Below are positions 8,411 to 15,416 of a stretch of 33,618 nucleotides of DNA, piece after piece. Origin of the DNA: Hyphomicrobiales bacterium (GTDB lineage Bacteria; Pseudomonadota; Alphaproteobacteria; Rhizobiales; Beijerinckiaceae); NCBI GenBank assembly GCA_028290405.1, contig JAQGJX010000067.1:1-33618 (forward strand). The letters are read 5' to 3'. The first letter of the stretch is position 1. Every line of letters starts with the position of its first letter. Both the position numbers and the translations under genes were made by a program. Under the pieces are notes generated by a model. That model worked only from the letters and a program-made list of their open reading frames with translations, was not told the DNA's origin and made no database searches.

Positions 8411-8799
8411 GTCTCGTCGGACGCGTCATCATCGAACAACTGGAAGTGCACGCCTATCATGGCTGGCACGCGCACGAGGAGCAGTTCGGCCAGCCGTTCA
8501 CGGTCGATCTCGAGCTGGAAGCGGACCTGCTGCGCGAAGCCGCCAGCGACGACCTGCAACATGCGCTGGACTACGCGGCCATCGTCAGCGCCACCCGCAC
8601 GCTGTTCGTCGAGAAGCGCTACAAGCTGGTGGAGGCCGCCGCGGCCGCTCTCGCGCAGGGACTTCTCGCGCGCTTCCCGCGCGTGGCGAGCGTGCATGTG
8701 CGCGTGCGCAAGCTGAAGCCGCCGATCCCCGAGCGCATCGCGGCCGTCGGCATAGACCTGCATCTTGCGCGCGCCGATCTCGCCAAGCTCAATGGCTGA
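8407..8799 (+). CDS. folB: Dihydroneopterin aldolase
   Basis: FolB cleaves 7,8-dihydroneopterin to 6-hydroxymethyl-7,8-dihydropterin and glycolaldehyde in folate synthesis. The 130-residue product has family features: an N-terminal strand (GRVIIEQLEVHAYHGWHAHEEQFGQPF, with the conserved H-G-W-x-x-x-E segment), the active-site Tyr region ALDYAAIVSATRTLF, KLVEAAAAALAQGLL, and the late Lys in VRVRKLKPPIPERIAAVGI. The start overlaps the folP stop by four bases and the end overlaps folK by eight, pointing to translational coupling. Confidence 0.95.
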   Translation: MSLVGRVIIEQLEVHAYHGWHAHEEQFGQPFTVDLELEADLLREAASDDLQHALDYAAIVSATRTLFVEKRYKLVEAAAAALAQGLLARFPRVASVHVRVRKLKPPIPERIAAVGIDLHLARADLAKLNG

Positions 8800-9307
8800 C
8801 GTGCGGGCCGCGATCGCGCTGGGCGGCAACATGGGCGACGTGGCGCAGGCGTTCTCCGCCGCGCTCGCCTCGCTTGGCGCCGTCCCCGGCGTGCGCGTCG
8901 TGGCGCGCTCCAGCGTCTGGCGCACGCCCCCGTGGGGCAAGACGGACCAGCCGGACTTTCTCAACATGTGCGCGTTGCTGGACACGAGCCTTTCGCCCCA
9001 CGCCTTGCTGGACGCGTGCCTGGCGCTCGAGGCGCAGGCCGGGCGCGTGCGCGCCGAGCGTTGGGGCCCAAGGGTTCTGGACGTGGACGTGCTCGCCTAT
9101 GGCGACGTCGCGCTTGCCGACGCCCGCCTCACGCTGCCCCATCCGCGCATGACCGAGCGGGCTTTCGTGCTGGCCCCGCTGGCGGAAATCGCGCCGGACC
9201 TGCGCCTTGGCGACGAGCGCGTCGCGGACCTCGCGTCGCGCGCCGACATGGCGGGCATGCAGGTGGACGAAACCGCCACGCAGCGCGTGCGAACCCTGTC
9301 GGCTTAG
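8792..9307 (+). CDS. folK: 2-amino-4-hydroxy-6-hydroxymethyldihydropteridine diphosphokinase
   Basis: FolK transfers diphosphate from ATP to 6-hydroxymethyl-7,8-dihydropterin, producing the pterin substrate of FolP. The protein (171 residues from the ATG at 8792) has the HPPK signatures: AIALGGNMGDV at the N-terminus, SSVWRTPPWGKTDQPDFLNM, the catalytic-loop segment RWGPRVLDVDVLAYG with the metal-binding D-x-D, and LPHPRMTERAFVLAPLAEIAPDL. An in-frame TTG at 8765 would add nine residues inside folB and is less likely. It is the last gene of the fol run and is followed by a hairpin before convergent genes. Confidence 0.95.
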   Translation: MADVRAAIALGGNMGDVAQAFSAALASLGAVPGVRVVARSSVWRTPPWGKTDQPDFLNMCALLDTSLSPHALLDACLALEAQAGRVRAERWGPRVLDVDVLAYGDVALADARLTLPHPRMTERAFVLAPLAEIAPDLRLGDERVADLASRADMAGMQVDETATQRVRTLSA

Positions 9308-9353
9308 GCTTTCTCTCGTTAGACGGGAGAAGGTGTCGCGCCGCAGGCGTGAC

Positions 9354-9382
9354 GGATAGGGCGCCGGGCGACGCCCTCATCC
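9354..9382 (+). terminator. REP-like hairpin / terminator between folK and a convergent gene
   Basis: GGATAGGGCG (9354-9363) pairs with CGCCCTCATCC (9372-9382) in a ten-pair stem with one bulged C and an 8-base loop. It lies between the 3' ends of folK and the convergent glycosidase-like gene. There is no T-run, so it may be a REP-type palindrome or a bidirectional transcript-end structure. Confidence 0.5.
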
Positions 9383-9408
9383 TGCCCGTGCTGACGCAAG
9401 AGCCGGGC

Positions 9409-10173
9409 CTACTTGCCCTTCACCAGCCCCACGATGGGGCCCATGGGCCGCCACCGGTCGTGGCGCTTGGCGCCGGGGGCGTAGATCGACGAGATCGAGC
9501 CGTCGAGGAACAGCGCGTTCCGGCATTTCAATTCGTCGCGGAAGAACAGCGCGAACTCGTGGAACGTCACGGGCTCGTTCGAGATGGCGAATTGCGTGAC
9601 GCCGTCCGCGCAGGCGCCCACCCCGTTGCGGATCTTGCGCGAGGTGCCGTCCGGATGGATGCGCGGGTGCAGCTTGCCCTCGTTCACCAGCAGCGGGCCC
9701 GATTGCGTCGCGAAGACGGGCTGGATGCGCGAGGCGAGGTAGCGGCCGGTCTCGGTCACGCCCGCGTCGCGCTCCCGGTTGATCCAGAACACCCCGTTGG
9801 GCTTGAGATGGAAGTTTCCCGCCCCGGCGCGCTGGTTGGCCGGCTTGATCTGGCGGCCTTGCTCCACATAGAGCCCGGCGGGCGAGTAATCGGGGTTGTA
9901 CATGCCGGCGTTCATGGCGAACACGAGCGTTTCGCCGTTGGCCGCCAACGCGTCGCGCACGGCCGTGAACGTCCCGAAGGGCTCCCCGTCCGGATTGGCG
10001 AAGAACAGGCGGATGTCGCTCCGCGGCCGCGCGGAGCATACGAGGTAGGCGCGCCCGTCGGCGCTGCGCTCGGCGCAGGGCTCGGGCGCTTCAGGCGTTT
10101 GGGCCCATGCGGGCTGGGCGCCTGCGAGCAGCAGGGCCATCACCGGCGGGGCGAGGCGCGCGAAGCAAATCAT
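9409..10173 (-). CDS. Exported phosphodiester glycosidase family protein (DUF2233)
   Basis: The 254-residue protein starts at the ATG at 10173 with a cleavable signal peptide: MICFARLAPPVMALLLAGAQPAWAQ, with a likely A-x-A cleavage site. The mature part resembles the phosphodiester glycosidase (NAGPA, DUF2233) domain: VFAMNAGMYNPDYSPAGLYVEQG, KPNGVFWI, QSGPLLVNEGKLHP, RIRNGVG-like KIRNGVGAC, and LFLDGSISSIYAP near the end. An upstream in-frame start would add 31 residues before the signal and is rejected. The gene is downstream of, and 97 bp from, the deacetylase-like gene on the same strand. The substrate is unknown; family members act on sugar phosphodiesters or exopolysaccharide. Confidence 0.82.
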   Translation of the reverse strand: MICFARLAPPVMALLLAGAQPAWAQTPEAPEPCAERSADGRAYLVCSARPRSDIRLFFANPDGEPFGTFTAVRDALAANGETLVFAMNAGMYNPDYSPAGLYVEQGRQIKPANQRAGAGNFHLKPNGVFWINRERDAGVTETGRYLASRIQPVFATQSGPLLVNEGKLHPRIHPDGTSRKIRNGVGACADGVTQFAISNEPVTFHEFALFFRDELKCRNALFLDGSISSIYAPGAKRHDRWRPMGPIVGLVKGK

Positions 10174-10270
10174 CGCCCGATTAGACCGCGCGCGGCGCGG
10201 CGCCGCAAGATCATACAAACCCGAGAGGCCTCGCCTGGGCCCGCGCGGGGCGCGCGGATGATCCAAAGGC

Positions 10271-11215
10271 TCAGCTCCTCGGCCCGTTGCGCCCCATCAG
10301 CGCGCCCACGTGCGCGGCCGCCGAGCGGCCGAGGGCCTGCAGGTCATAGCCGCCTTCGAGCAGCGAAACGAGACGGCCGCCCGCGTGCCGCTCCGCGACC
10401 TCCATGAGGCGCAGGGTCGCCCAGGCGAAGTCGTCCTCGACGAGGTTGATCTGCGCCAGCGGGTCGCGCTTGTGGGCGTCGAAGCCCGCCGAAATAATGA
10501 CCAGATCAGGCGCGAACGCTTCAAGGCGCGGCAGCACGGCGCTGTCCATGGCGTCGCGAAACGCCTCACCGGCGTCGCCCGCCCGCAGGGGCGCGTTGAC
10601 CATGGTGTTCTTCTCGCCGGTCTCCCCGCGCGCGCCTGTGCCGGGGTAAAGCGGCATCTGGTGGGTGGAGGCGTACATCACGCTGCCGTCGGCCCAGAAG
10701 ATGTCCTGCGTGCCGTTGCCGTGGTGGACGTCGAAATCCATGATCGCCACCCGGGTCGCGCCGTGGGCGGCCTGCGCGTGGCGCGCCGCGATGGCGGCGT
10801 TGTTGAAGAAGCAGAAGCCCATGGGGGTGGACGTTTCGGCATGGTGGCCGGGCGGCCGCATGGCCACGAACGCATTGTCGACGCGCCGCGTCATCACCTC
10901 GTCCACCGCCTGGCAGGCGGCCCCCACGGCGTGCATGGCGGCTTCCCACGTGCCGGGGCTCATGCAGGTGTCGCCGTCCAGGTGCGTGAGGCCGCTCTTG
11001 GGCGCGGCTTCCTCCAGCCCCTGCACGTAGGCCTCCGGATGGCAGCGCACGATCTGCGCGAGCTGGCCGCGCACGGCGCGCTCGCGCGCGAGCATCTGGA
11101 AGGCCTCTGCCTCCAGCGCATGGTCGATGGCCCGCAGCCGCTCCGGCTGTTCAGGATGGCCCGGGCCCATGTCGTGCCCGAGCGCCAGCGGATGGGTGAT
11201 GTAAAGGGTGGTCAA
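10271..11215 (-). CDS. Histone deacetylase family protein (class II-like amidohydrolase)
   Basis: A zinc amidohydrolase of the arginase/deacetylase fold, 314 residues. Catalytic and metal-binding motifs are all present: RPPGHHAE (His pair), FCFFNNAAIAARHA, DFDVHHGNGTQ (Asp and His zinc ligands), STHQMPLYPGTG, SAGFDAHKRDPL (third zinc ligand) and LLEGGYDL. Bacterial members deacetylate small substrates such as acetylpolyamines or acetylated metabolites; which one applies here is not visible. The TTG at 11215 is preferred as the start because GGGAG lies six bases upstream and the protein then begins MTTLYITHPLAL, as relatives do; a GTG at 11230 would add five residues. It has no signal peptide and is cytoplasmic. 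Confidence 0.9.
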   Translation of the reverse strand: MTTLYITHPLALGHDMGPGHPEQPERLRAIDHALEAEAFQMLARERAVRGQLAQIVRCHPEAYVQGLEEAAPKSGLTHLDGDTCMSPGTWEAAMHAVGAACQAVDEVMTRRVDNAFVAMRPPGHHAETSTPMGFCFFNNAAIAARHAQAAHGATRVAIMDFDVHHGNGTQDIFWADGSVMYASTHQMPLYPGTGARGETGEKNTMVNAPLRAGDAGEAFRDAMDSAVLPRLEAFAPDLVIISAGFDAHKRDPLAQINLVEDDFAWATLRLMEVAERHAGGRLVSLLEGGYDLQALGRSAAAHVGALMGRNGPRS

Positions 11216-11415
11216 GCGGGTCTCCCGCACTTCGGTTCAAAGCGATGTAGCGCGTCAGCATCGCGGGTGGGAACGGCTTTGTGTCTTATGAGCCACACGT
11301 GGAAGTCTTTTGTAAAGCTCAGGCTGATCGTCCCGCGCATGTGGTAAGCACTCCCTTAACGATTTCCAGTGACGTTTGGTTAATCTCTGGGGCCGATTCG
11401 AGACGGGGCTATGCC

Positions 11416-12018
11416 ATGTTTTCCAGGCTGATTTTTGTCGCGGGCGTCGCGGCGCTCGTGGCGGGCTGCAATTTCAAGGGCGTGCCGGAGCCCGCCCTGA
11501 CGGCCCGGGACGCGCAATTCATGGCGAGCGTGCCCAAGTTCGAGACGGAGCTCACGTTCGAGCGCTACGAGATCGACGATCCGACGGGCGAGAAGCCCGG
11601 CACCATCGTGGTCGACACCAAGCAGAACTTCCTGCACTTCGTGCTGCCGAACGGGCGCGCCATCCGGTACGGGGTCGCGACCGGCTCCGAGGCGTTCGGC
11701 TGGACGGGAACCGCCACCGTTGCCCGCAAGGCCGAATGGCCGCGCTGGATGCCCCCTGCGGACATGCTGCAACGCTGGCCCCACCTGCGGCCGACCGCGG
11801 CGGCGGGCGGCATGTCCGGGGGGCCGGACAATCCGCTGGGCGCGCGGGCGCTCTATCTCTATCAGGGCAACAAGGACACGCTGTACCGCATCCACGGCAC
11901 CAACGAGCCGGACAAGATCGGCCATAACGTGTCGTCGGGCTGCATCCGCATGCGCAACATCGACGTGGTGGACTTGTTCAACCGCGCCCCCGTGGGCGCC
12001 AAGGTCATCGTCCGCTAG
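11416..12018 (+). CDS. L,D-transpeptidase lipoprotein (YkuD domain)
   Basis: From the ATG at 11416 the 200-residue protein begins MFSRLIFVAGVAALVAGCNF, a short lipoprotein signal with a lipobox-like V-A-G-C, so the mature Cys should be lipidated. The C-terminal half is a YkuD catalytic domain with the His and Cys of HGTNEPDKIGHNVSSGCIRM (His about 165, Cys about 181) and the conserved NIDVVDLF after it. Such enzymes cross-link peptidoglycan 3-3 or attach proteins to it in the periplasm. The segment FLHFVLPNGRAIRYGVATG is also typical. An earlier in-frame ATG at 11281 would give a 45-residue extension with no signal and is rejected. The 3' end overlaps the convergent metallophosphoesterase by 14 bp. 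Confidence 0.9.
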   Translation: MFSRLIFVAGVAALVAGCNFKGVPEPALTARDAQFMASVPKFETELTFERYEIDDPTGEKPGTIVVDTKQNFLHFVLPNGRAIRYGVATGSEAFGWTGTATVARKAEWPRWMPPADMLQRWPHLRPTAAAGGMSGGPDNPLGARALYLYQGNKDTLYRIHGTNEPDKIGHNVSSGCIRMRNIDVVDLFNRAPVGAKVIVR

Positions 12019-12940
12019 CCACCAGCGTCTCGCCGAGGGTGATCTGCACGATTTCCGGCGGGCGGTTGAAGCGCGCCGGGACGATGGACACGCCCAGACC
12101 CGCCGACACCACCATGTGCCGGCCGTCTTCCACCACATGCCCGTAGGAATGCTCCCGCTTGATGCGGCGGTTCAGATAGGGATTGCCGATTCCCGGCAGG
12201 TTCACCTGTCCGCCGTGGGTGTGCCCACACAGGGTCAGCGACACGCGCTCGGGCACGCGCGGAAAGATGAACGGCTCGTGGGCGAGCAGGATGACGGGCG
12301 CGTCGTCGTCGATCCGCCCAAGCGTTCTGTCGAGATCGTCGCGGCCGCGAAACACCCCGGGCGACACGCGCATCGCCATCTGGTCCGCGAGCCCGGCGAT
12401 CCAGAGCGGCGAGCCGTCCTTGGCGATGCGGACCGCGTCGTTCTCCAGCACCCGCACGGAGGCTTGCTTCAGGGTGCGCGCGACGGTCTCGCCGTCGTCG
12501 CCCCGCATCTGGGGCAGGGGGCCGTGCCAGATGTCGTGATTTCCCAGCACGCCGTAGACGCCAAGCGGCGCCCGCAGAAGGCTTACGGCCTCGCCCCACG
12601 CGCTGGGGGCCACGGGCGCGGAGGCCCAGGTGGTGCCGCCGTAATAATCGCCCAGCAGGAACGTGACGTCCGGCTCCAGCGCGTTGGCGGCCATGCAGAT
12701 TCGGCGCACCCGCTCGGCGGGCATCCACGGCTCGCAGGCGTGGATGTCGGCCACGACGGCGATCTTCAGCCGCAGCCCGGCCGGCCAGCGGGGGGGCGTG
12801 AAGGCGTAGGAGGCGACGTCCAGCAGGAAGCCCGGCTCGATGGCGAACGTCCAGGCGCCGAGCGCGCTCGCGCTAAGCCCGCCGACGCCGAGAGTCGCGA
12901 CGCCGCCGCGCAGGAAGCCTCGCCTCGTGAATATCGCCAT
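12005..12940 (-). CDS. Tat-exported metallophosphoesterase (YkuE/LpxG-like)
   Basis: A 311-residue calcineurin-like phosphoesterase. The N-terminus IFTRRGFLRGGVATLGVGGL is a twin-arginine signal, implying export of the folded, metal-loaded enzyme to the periplasm or inner-membrane face. Metal ligands are visible in order: VADIH (Asp, His), LLGDYY (Asp), LGNHDIW (Asn, His, Asp), LLAHEP (His) and LCGHTHGGQ (two His). The family includes phosphoesterases acting on UDP-diacylglucosamine or phospholipid headgroups; the actual substrate is unknown. It is probably co-transcribed with the 66-residue gene 27 bp upstream. Its 3' end overlaps the L,D-transpeptidase gene by 14 bp on the other strand. Confidence 0.88.
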   Translation of the reverse strand: MAIFTRRGFLRGGVATLGVGGLSASALGAWTFAIEPGFLLDVASYAFTPPRWPAGLRLKIAVVADIHACEPWMPAERVRRICMAANALEPDVTFLLGDYYGGTTWASAPVAPSAWGEAVSLLRAPLGVYGVLGNHDIWHGPLPQMRGDDGETVARTLKQASVRVLENDAVRIAKDGSPLWIAGLADQMAMRVSPGVFRGRDDLDRTLGRIDDDAPVILLAHEPFIFPRVPERVSLTLCGHTHGGQVNLPGIGNPYLNRRIKREHSYGHVVEDGRHMVVSAGLGVSIVPARFNRPPEIVQITLGETLVASGR

Positions 12941-12967
12941 GAACCTTCACTACCTGAATGCGCGTGA

Positions 12968-13168
12968 TTACGCAGCCAGATCTTCGTTCACCAGGAAGGC
13001 CGGATTATGATAGGCGCCCGAGAGCGAAGCGCTTTCCGCGCCGATGTCCAGATCGAGCGCGGACGCCACCGCCGCGATCCCCAGGGCGCGGTAGAACAAG
13101 CGCCGGGCCTCGTCGGAGGCGTCCGCGAGCGTCTTGTAGCCGTCGGTCTTCAAATGGTCCGGGATCAT
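12968..13168 (-). CDS. Small conserved-looking hypothetical protein (66 aa)
   Basis: A short frame from the ATG at 13168 ends 27 bp before the metallophosphoesterase start. The product begins MIPDHLKTDGYKTLADASDE and ends FLVNEDLAA. It has no signal peptide and no cysteine, is slightly acidic, and its middle (RRLFYRALGIAAVASALDLD) looks helical. An AGGA lies about ten bases before the start. Third-position GC is high, as in neighbours, and same-strand spacing suggests an operon with the phosphoesterase. I do not recognise the family. Confidence 0.6.
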   Translation of the reverse strand: MIPDHLKTDGYKTLADASDEARRLFYRALGIAAVASALDLDIGAESASLSGAYHNPAFLVNEDLAA

Positions 13169-13307
13169 GCGCCAGCGTCCTGAAAAGCTGAAAAGGCAAG
13201 GCCGCCAAGCGCCGGCCTCGAACTCAACGGTAAACAGGCGTGGTAAAGCTGATGTTAACGGCGCCGCTTTTTCCGGTGCGTTTCGAAAGACTTGCTGTTT
13301 TGGCTGC

Positions 13308-13328
13308 GCGCCCCGTCCGTCAGGGCGC
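13308..13328 (-). terminator. GC-rich hairpin overlapping the marR stop codon
   Basis: GCGCCC (13308-13313) and GGGCGC (13323-13328) form a 6-bp stem around a 9-base loop that spans the stop codon of the MarR gene. There is no T-run, so termination is only a possibility. Confidence 0.25.
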
Positions 13329-13835
13329 TTCAGGAGTGCGGCGGCGGCGCGTCTTCTGGTCGGCGGCGCGCACCACGTCCCGCACGTCCACGATCAGCGC
13401 CTCGAAGGCCGCGAGCTTTTCGGGCGGCAGCATCGCGAGGGACTCGCGCACGAACGCGCGCTGCTCCGCGATGCCCGTCATGGCGGCGTCGCGGCCCGCC
13501 TGCGTCAGGAAAACCGCGTGCGACCGGCGGTCCTCCGCGCTGGCCCGCCGCTCCACGAGGCCGGCGGCCACGAGCCTGTCGATGAGGCCGGAGATATTCC
13601 CCTTGGTGACGTAGAGGCGCTCGGCCAGTTCGCTCTGGGTGATGCCTTCGCGCTCGGTCAGCGTGGTGAGGATGTCGCATTGAGGCACCGACAGCCCGAC
13701 CGCCCGCAACCGCTCGCTGATGACGAGGTGCAGCCGCGTTTGCAGGCGCAGAAGCCGGAACCAGACGCGTTCTGATTGGCTTGCGGGCTGCGTCGCTCCG
13801 GGCGTCGCTTGATCCGGCGGAGAGGTGTCGTTCAT
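13320..13835 (-). CDS. MarR family transcriptional regulator
   Basis: A 171-residue winged-helix regulator beginning MNDTSPPDQATPG at 13835. The family core is clear: ERVWFRLLRLQTRLHLVISERL (dimerisation helix), LSVPQCDILTTLTEREGITQSELAERL, the recognition-helix region YVTKGNISGLIDRLVAAGLVERR, and the wing ASAEDRRSHAVFLTQAGRDA. The DxR(S) wing motif that inserts into DNA is intact. It is divergent from the cysteine-cluster gene at 13929, and the 93-bp gap holds an imperfect palindrome that could be its operator. The ligand is unknown. The open frame continues far upstream without a stop because of the high GC content, but family alignment fixes the start here. Confidence 0.9.
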   Translation of the reverse strand: MNDTSPPDQATPGATQPASQSERVWFRLLRLQTRLHLVISERLRAVGLSVPQCDILTTLTEREGITQSELAERLYVTKGNISGLIDRLVAAGLVERRASAEDRRSHAVFLTQAGRDAAMTGIAEQRAFVRESLAMLPPEKLAAFEALIVDVRDVVRAADQKTRRRRTPEAP

Positions 13836-13855
13836 TGAGCGAAGGCTAGAGCGAC

Positions 13856-13872
13856 CTTGCGTCCTCGACAAG
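13856..13872. promoter_or_regulatory. Candidate MarR operator (imperfect palindrome)
   Basis: CTTGCGTCCTCGACAAG is a 17-bp imperfect palindrome with CTTG/CAAG ends, in the divergent gap between the marR-type gene and the cysteine-cluster gene, 20 bp from the regulator start. Size and position fit MarR autoregulation. A second small repeat, TGCGC-GTT-GCGCA, follows at 13873-13885. Confidence 0.35.
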
Positions 13873-13928
13873 TGCGCGTTGCGCATGGGAAACCCGGCGC
13901 GATGGGATATTGTGCAGGGATGCAGGAC

Positions 13929-14465
13929 ATGGACGCGCAGCAGACCCCCGCCAACCTCGCCTCGCTGGCTCCCGGCCGCACGTGCGGAACGTGCATGATG
14001 TGCTGCAAGGTCCTGCACGTGCGCGACCTCGATAAGCCCCCGGGCGTCTGGTGCGGCCACGCCACGCCCGGCAAGGGCTGCGGCGTCTACGCGAGCAAGC
14101 CGCAGGACTGCGGCGACTTCTGGTGCGGCTGGATGCAGGACGGCGCGCTCGGCCCCGAATGGAAGCCGGACCGCGCCAAGTTCCTGCTCGCCTCCACGGG
14201 CGCCAACACCATTGTGGCGGTGGACCCCGCGTTCGCCAACGCCTGGAGGCGCGAGCCCTACGAATCGTCCATCCGCCGCTGGGCCCGCGAGGGGGCGGCG
14301 CGCGGGCGCTTCGTTTTCGTGCGCATCGGCCGCCGCTGCATCGCGCTGCTGCCGGACGGCGACAAGGACCTGGGAGACGTCGGCCCGCAGGACGACCTCG
14401 CCGTCTCGGCCGCCCCGGGCCCGGCGGGGGCGGTGTGGCGCGTCGAGGTGCGGCGGCCTGGCTGA
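13929..14465 (+). CDS. YkgJ-like cysteine-cluster protein
   Basis: The 178-residue protein contains CGTCMMCCKVLHV near its N-terminus, followed by CGHATPGKGCGVYASKPQDCGDFWCGW. This C-x2-C-x2-CC cluster plus downstream cysteines is typical of the YkgJ/UPF0153-like family, which is thought to bind zinc or an Fe-S cluster; its biochemical role is unknown. The rest (ALGPEWKPDRAKFLL, RRWAREGAARGRFVFVRIGRR) has no transmembrane segment. AGGGA eight bases upstream supports the ATG at 13929; in-frame ATGs at 13902 and 13920 are alternatives. It is divergently transcribed from the MarR regulator, which may control it. Confidence 0.78.
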   Translation: MDAQQTPANLASLAPGRTCGTCMMCCKVLHVRDLDKPPGVWCGHATPGKGCGVYASKPQDCGDFWCGWMQDGALGPEWKPDRAKFLLASTGANTIVAVDPAFANAWRREPYESSIRRWAREGAARGRFVFVRIGRRCIALLPDGDKDLGDVGPQDDLAVSAAPGPAGAVWRVEVRRPG

Positions 14466-14540
14466 GGGCGGTTCGGGCCTCTTGCCCTCGTGTCCCAAAG
14501 CTGGTTCTGCTGGCGCCCTTGCGGCGGGGATGTTTGAGGC

Positions 14541-15317
14541 ATGCGTCGACTGATCCTTGAGGAGCCTGTCACGAAGGCGGCCATCTGGAGCCGCAGGCTG
14601 GCGCTGTTCTCCATCGCGCTGTGCCTCATCGCCGTGCTGCTGGTGCGCACCCGCGCAACGGACGTGACGGCGGGCATGAGCGTGTTCGGCTTCGCCATCC
14701 TGTCCGCCTGCCTCGCCGTGCTGCTGGCGGGGGCGGCGGCGGCGGTCATCTGGCGCACCGGGCGCAGGGGCATGGGGCTCGCGGTGTCGGGCGTGCTGCT
14801 GGGGCTTCTGGTGCTGGGCTTTCCGGCGTGGCTGGCGGTGAAGTCCGTCACCTTGCCGATGCTCAACGACATCTCCACCGACATCAAGGACCCGCCGTCC
14901 TTCGCCCGGTCCTCGCGGGCGCTGGCGGCGCGCAACGGCCACGTGCCGGCCGAGCTTGGCGCGGAGGCGCGCGCCGAACAGCCGCGCGCCTACCCGGGCG
15001 TGCAGCCCATCATCGTCGACGTGGACGTGGCCGACACCTACCAGATGGTGCTGCGCGCCGCCGCTGCGCTGGGCTGGGAGATCGCCGACCAGGTGGCGCC
15101 GGGCGGACGGCGCGGCGACGGGCGCATCGACGCCGTGGACCGAACCCCTGTCATGCGATTCCCGGACGACATCGTGGTGCGCGTGCGCCCGCTGGCGGGC
15201 CAGACCCGCATCGACGTGCGCTCCGTCTCCCGTTACGGGCGCCACGATTTCGGGGTGAATGCCCGCCGGATCGAGAAATTCGCGCAGGAAATGCAGGCCC
15301 AGCTCGACGCGCGGTGA
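14541..15317 (+). CDS. DUF1499 domain membrane protein
   Basis: A 258-residue protein with three hydrophobic helices in its first third: LALFSIALCLIAVLLV, GFAILSACLAVLLAGAAAAV and GLAVSGVLLGLLVLGFPAWLAV. The remaining soluble part carries the DUF1499 pattern: SFARSSRAL, YPGVQPIIVDVDVADTYQMV, ALGWEIADQV, RIDAVDRTPVMRFPDDIVVRVRP, and the terminal SRYGRHDFGVNARRIEKFAQEM, whose S-R-x-G-x-x-D-x-G-x-N-x-x-R-I pattern is a family hallmark. Function is unknown. It lies 75 bp after the cysteine-cluster gene and 99 bp before the ABC importer operon. Confidence 0.85.
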   Translation: MRRLILEEPVTKAAIWSRRLALFSIALCLIAVLLVRTRATDVTAGMSVFGFAILSACLAVLLAGAAAAVIWRTGRRGMGLAVSGVLLGLLVLGFPAWLAVKSVTLPMLNDISTDIKDPPSFARSSRALAARNGHVPAELGAEARAEQPRAYPGVQPIIVDVDVADTYQMVLRAAAALGWEIADQVAPGGRRGDGRIDAVDRTPVMRFPDDIVVRVRPLAGQTRIDVRSVSRYGRHDFGVNARRIEKFAQEMQAQLDAR

Positions 15318-15359
15318 ACGCGCTGCGTTTGACGGCGCTTGGACCTTGCCCCAACGCCC

Positions 15360-15379
15360 GCGCCCATTATCATGGGCGC
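15360..15379 (+). promoter_or_regulatory. Perfect 20-bp palindrome upstream of the NMT1-type ABC operon
   Basis: GCGCCCATTATCATGGGCGC is an 8-bp perfect inverted repeat with a 4-base centre, ending 37 bp before the start of the substrate-binding protein gene. It could be a repressor operator overlapping the promoter, or an RNA hairpin in the leader. A TTGACG lies at 15329-15334 but has no good -10 partner. Confidence 0.45.
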
Positions 15380-15416
15380 ATAGAAAATGGGCGACCAGAA
15401 ACAACCGGGAGGATAC

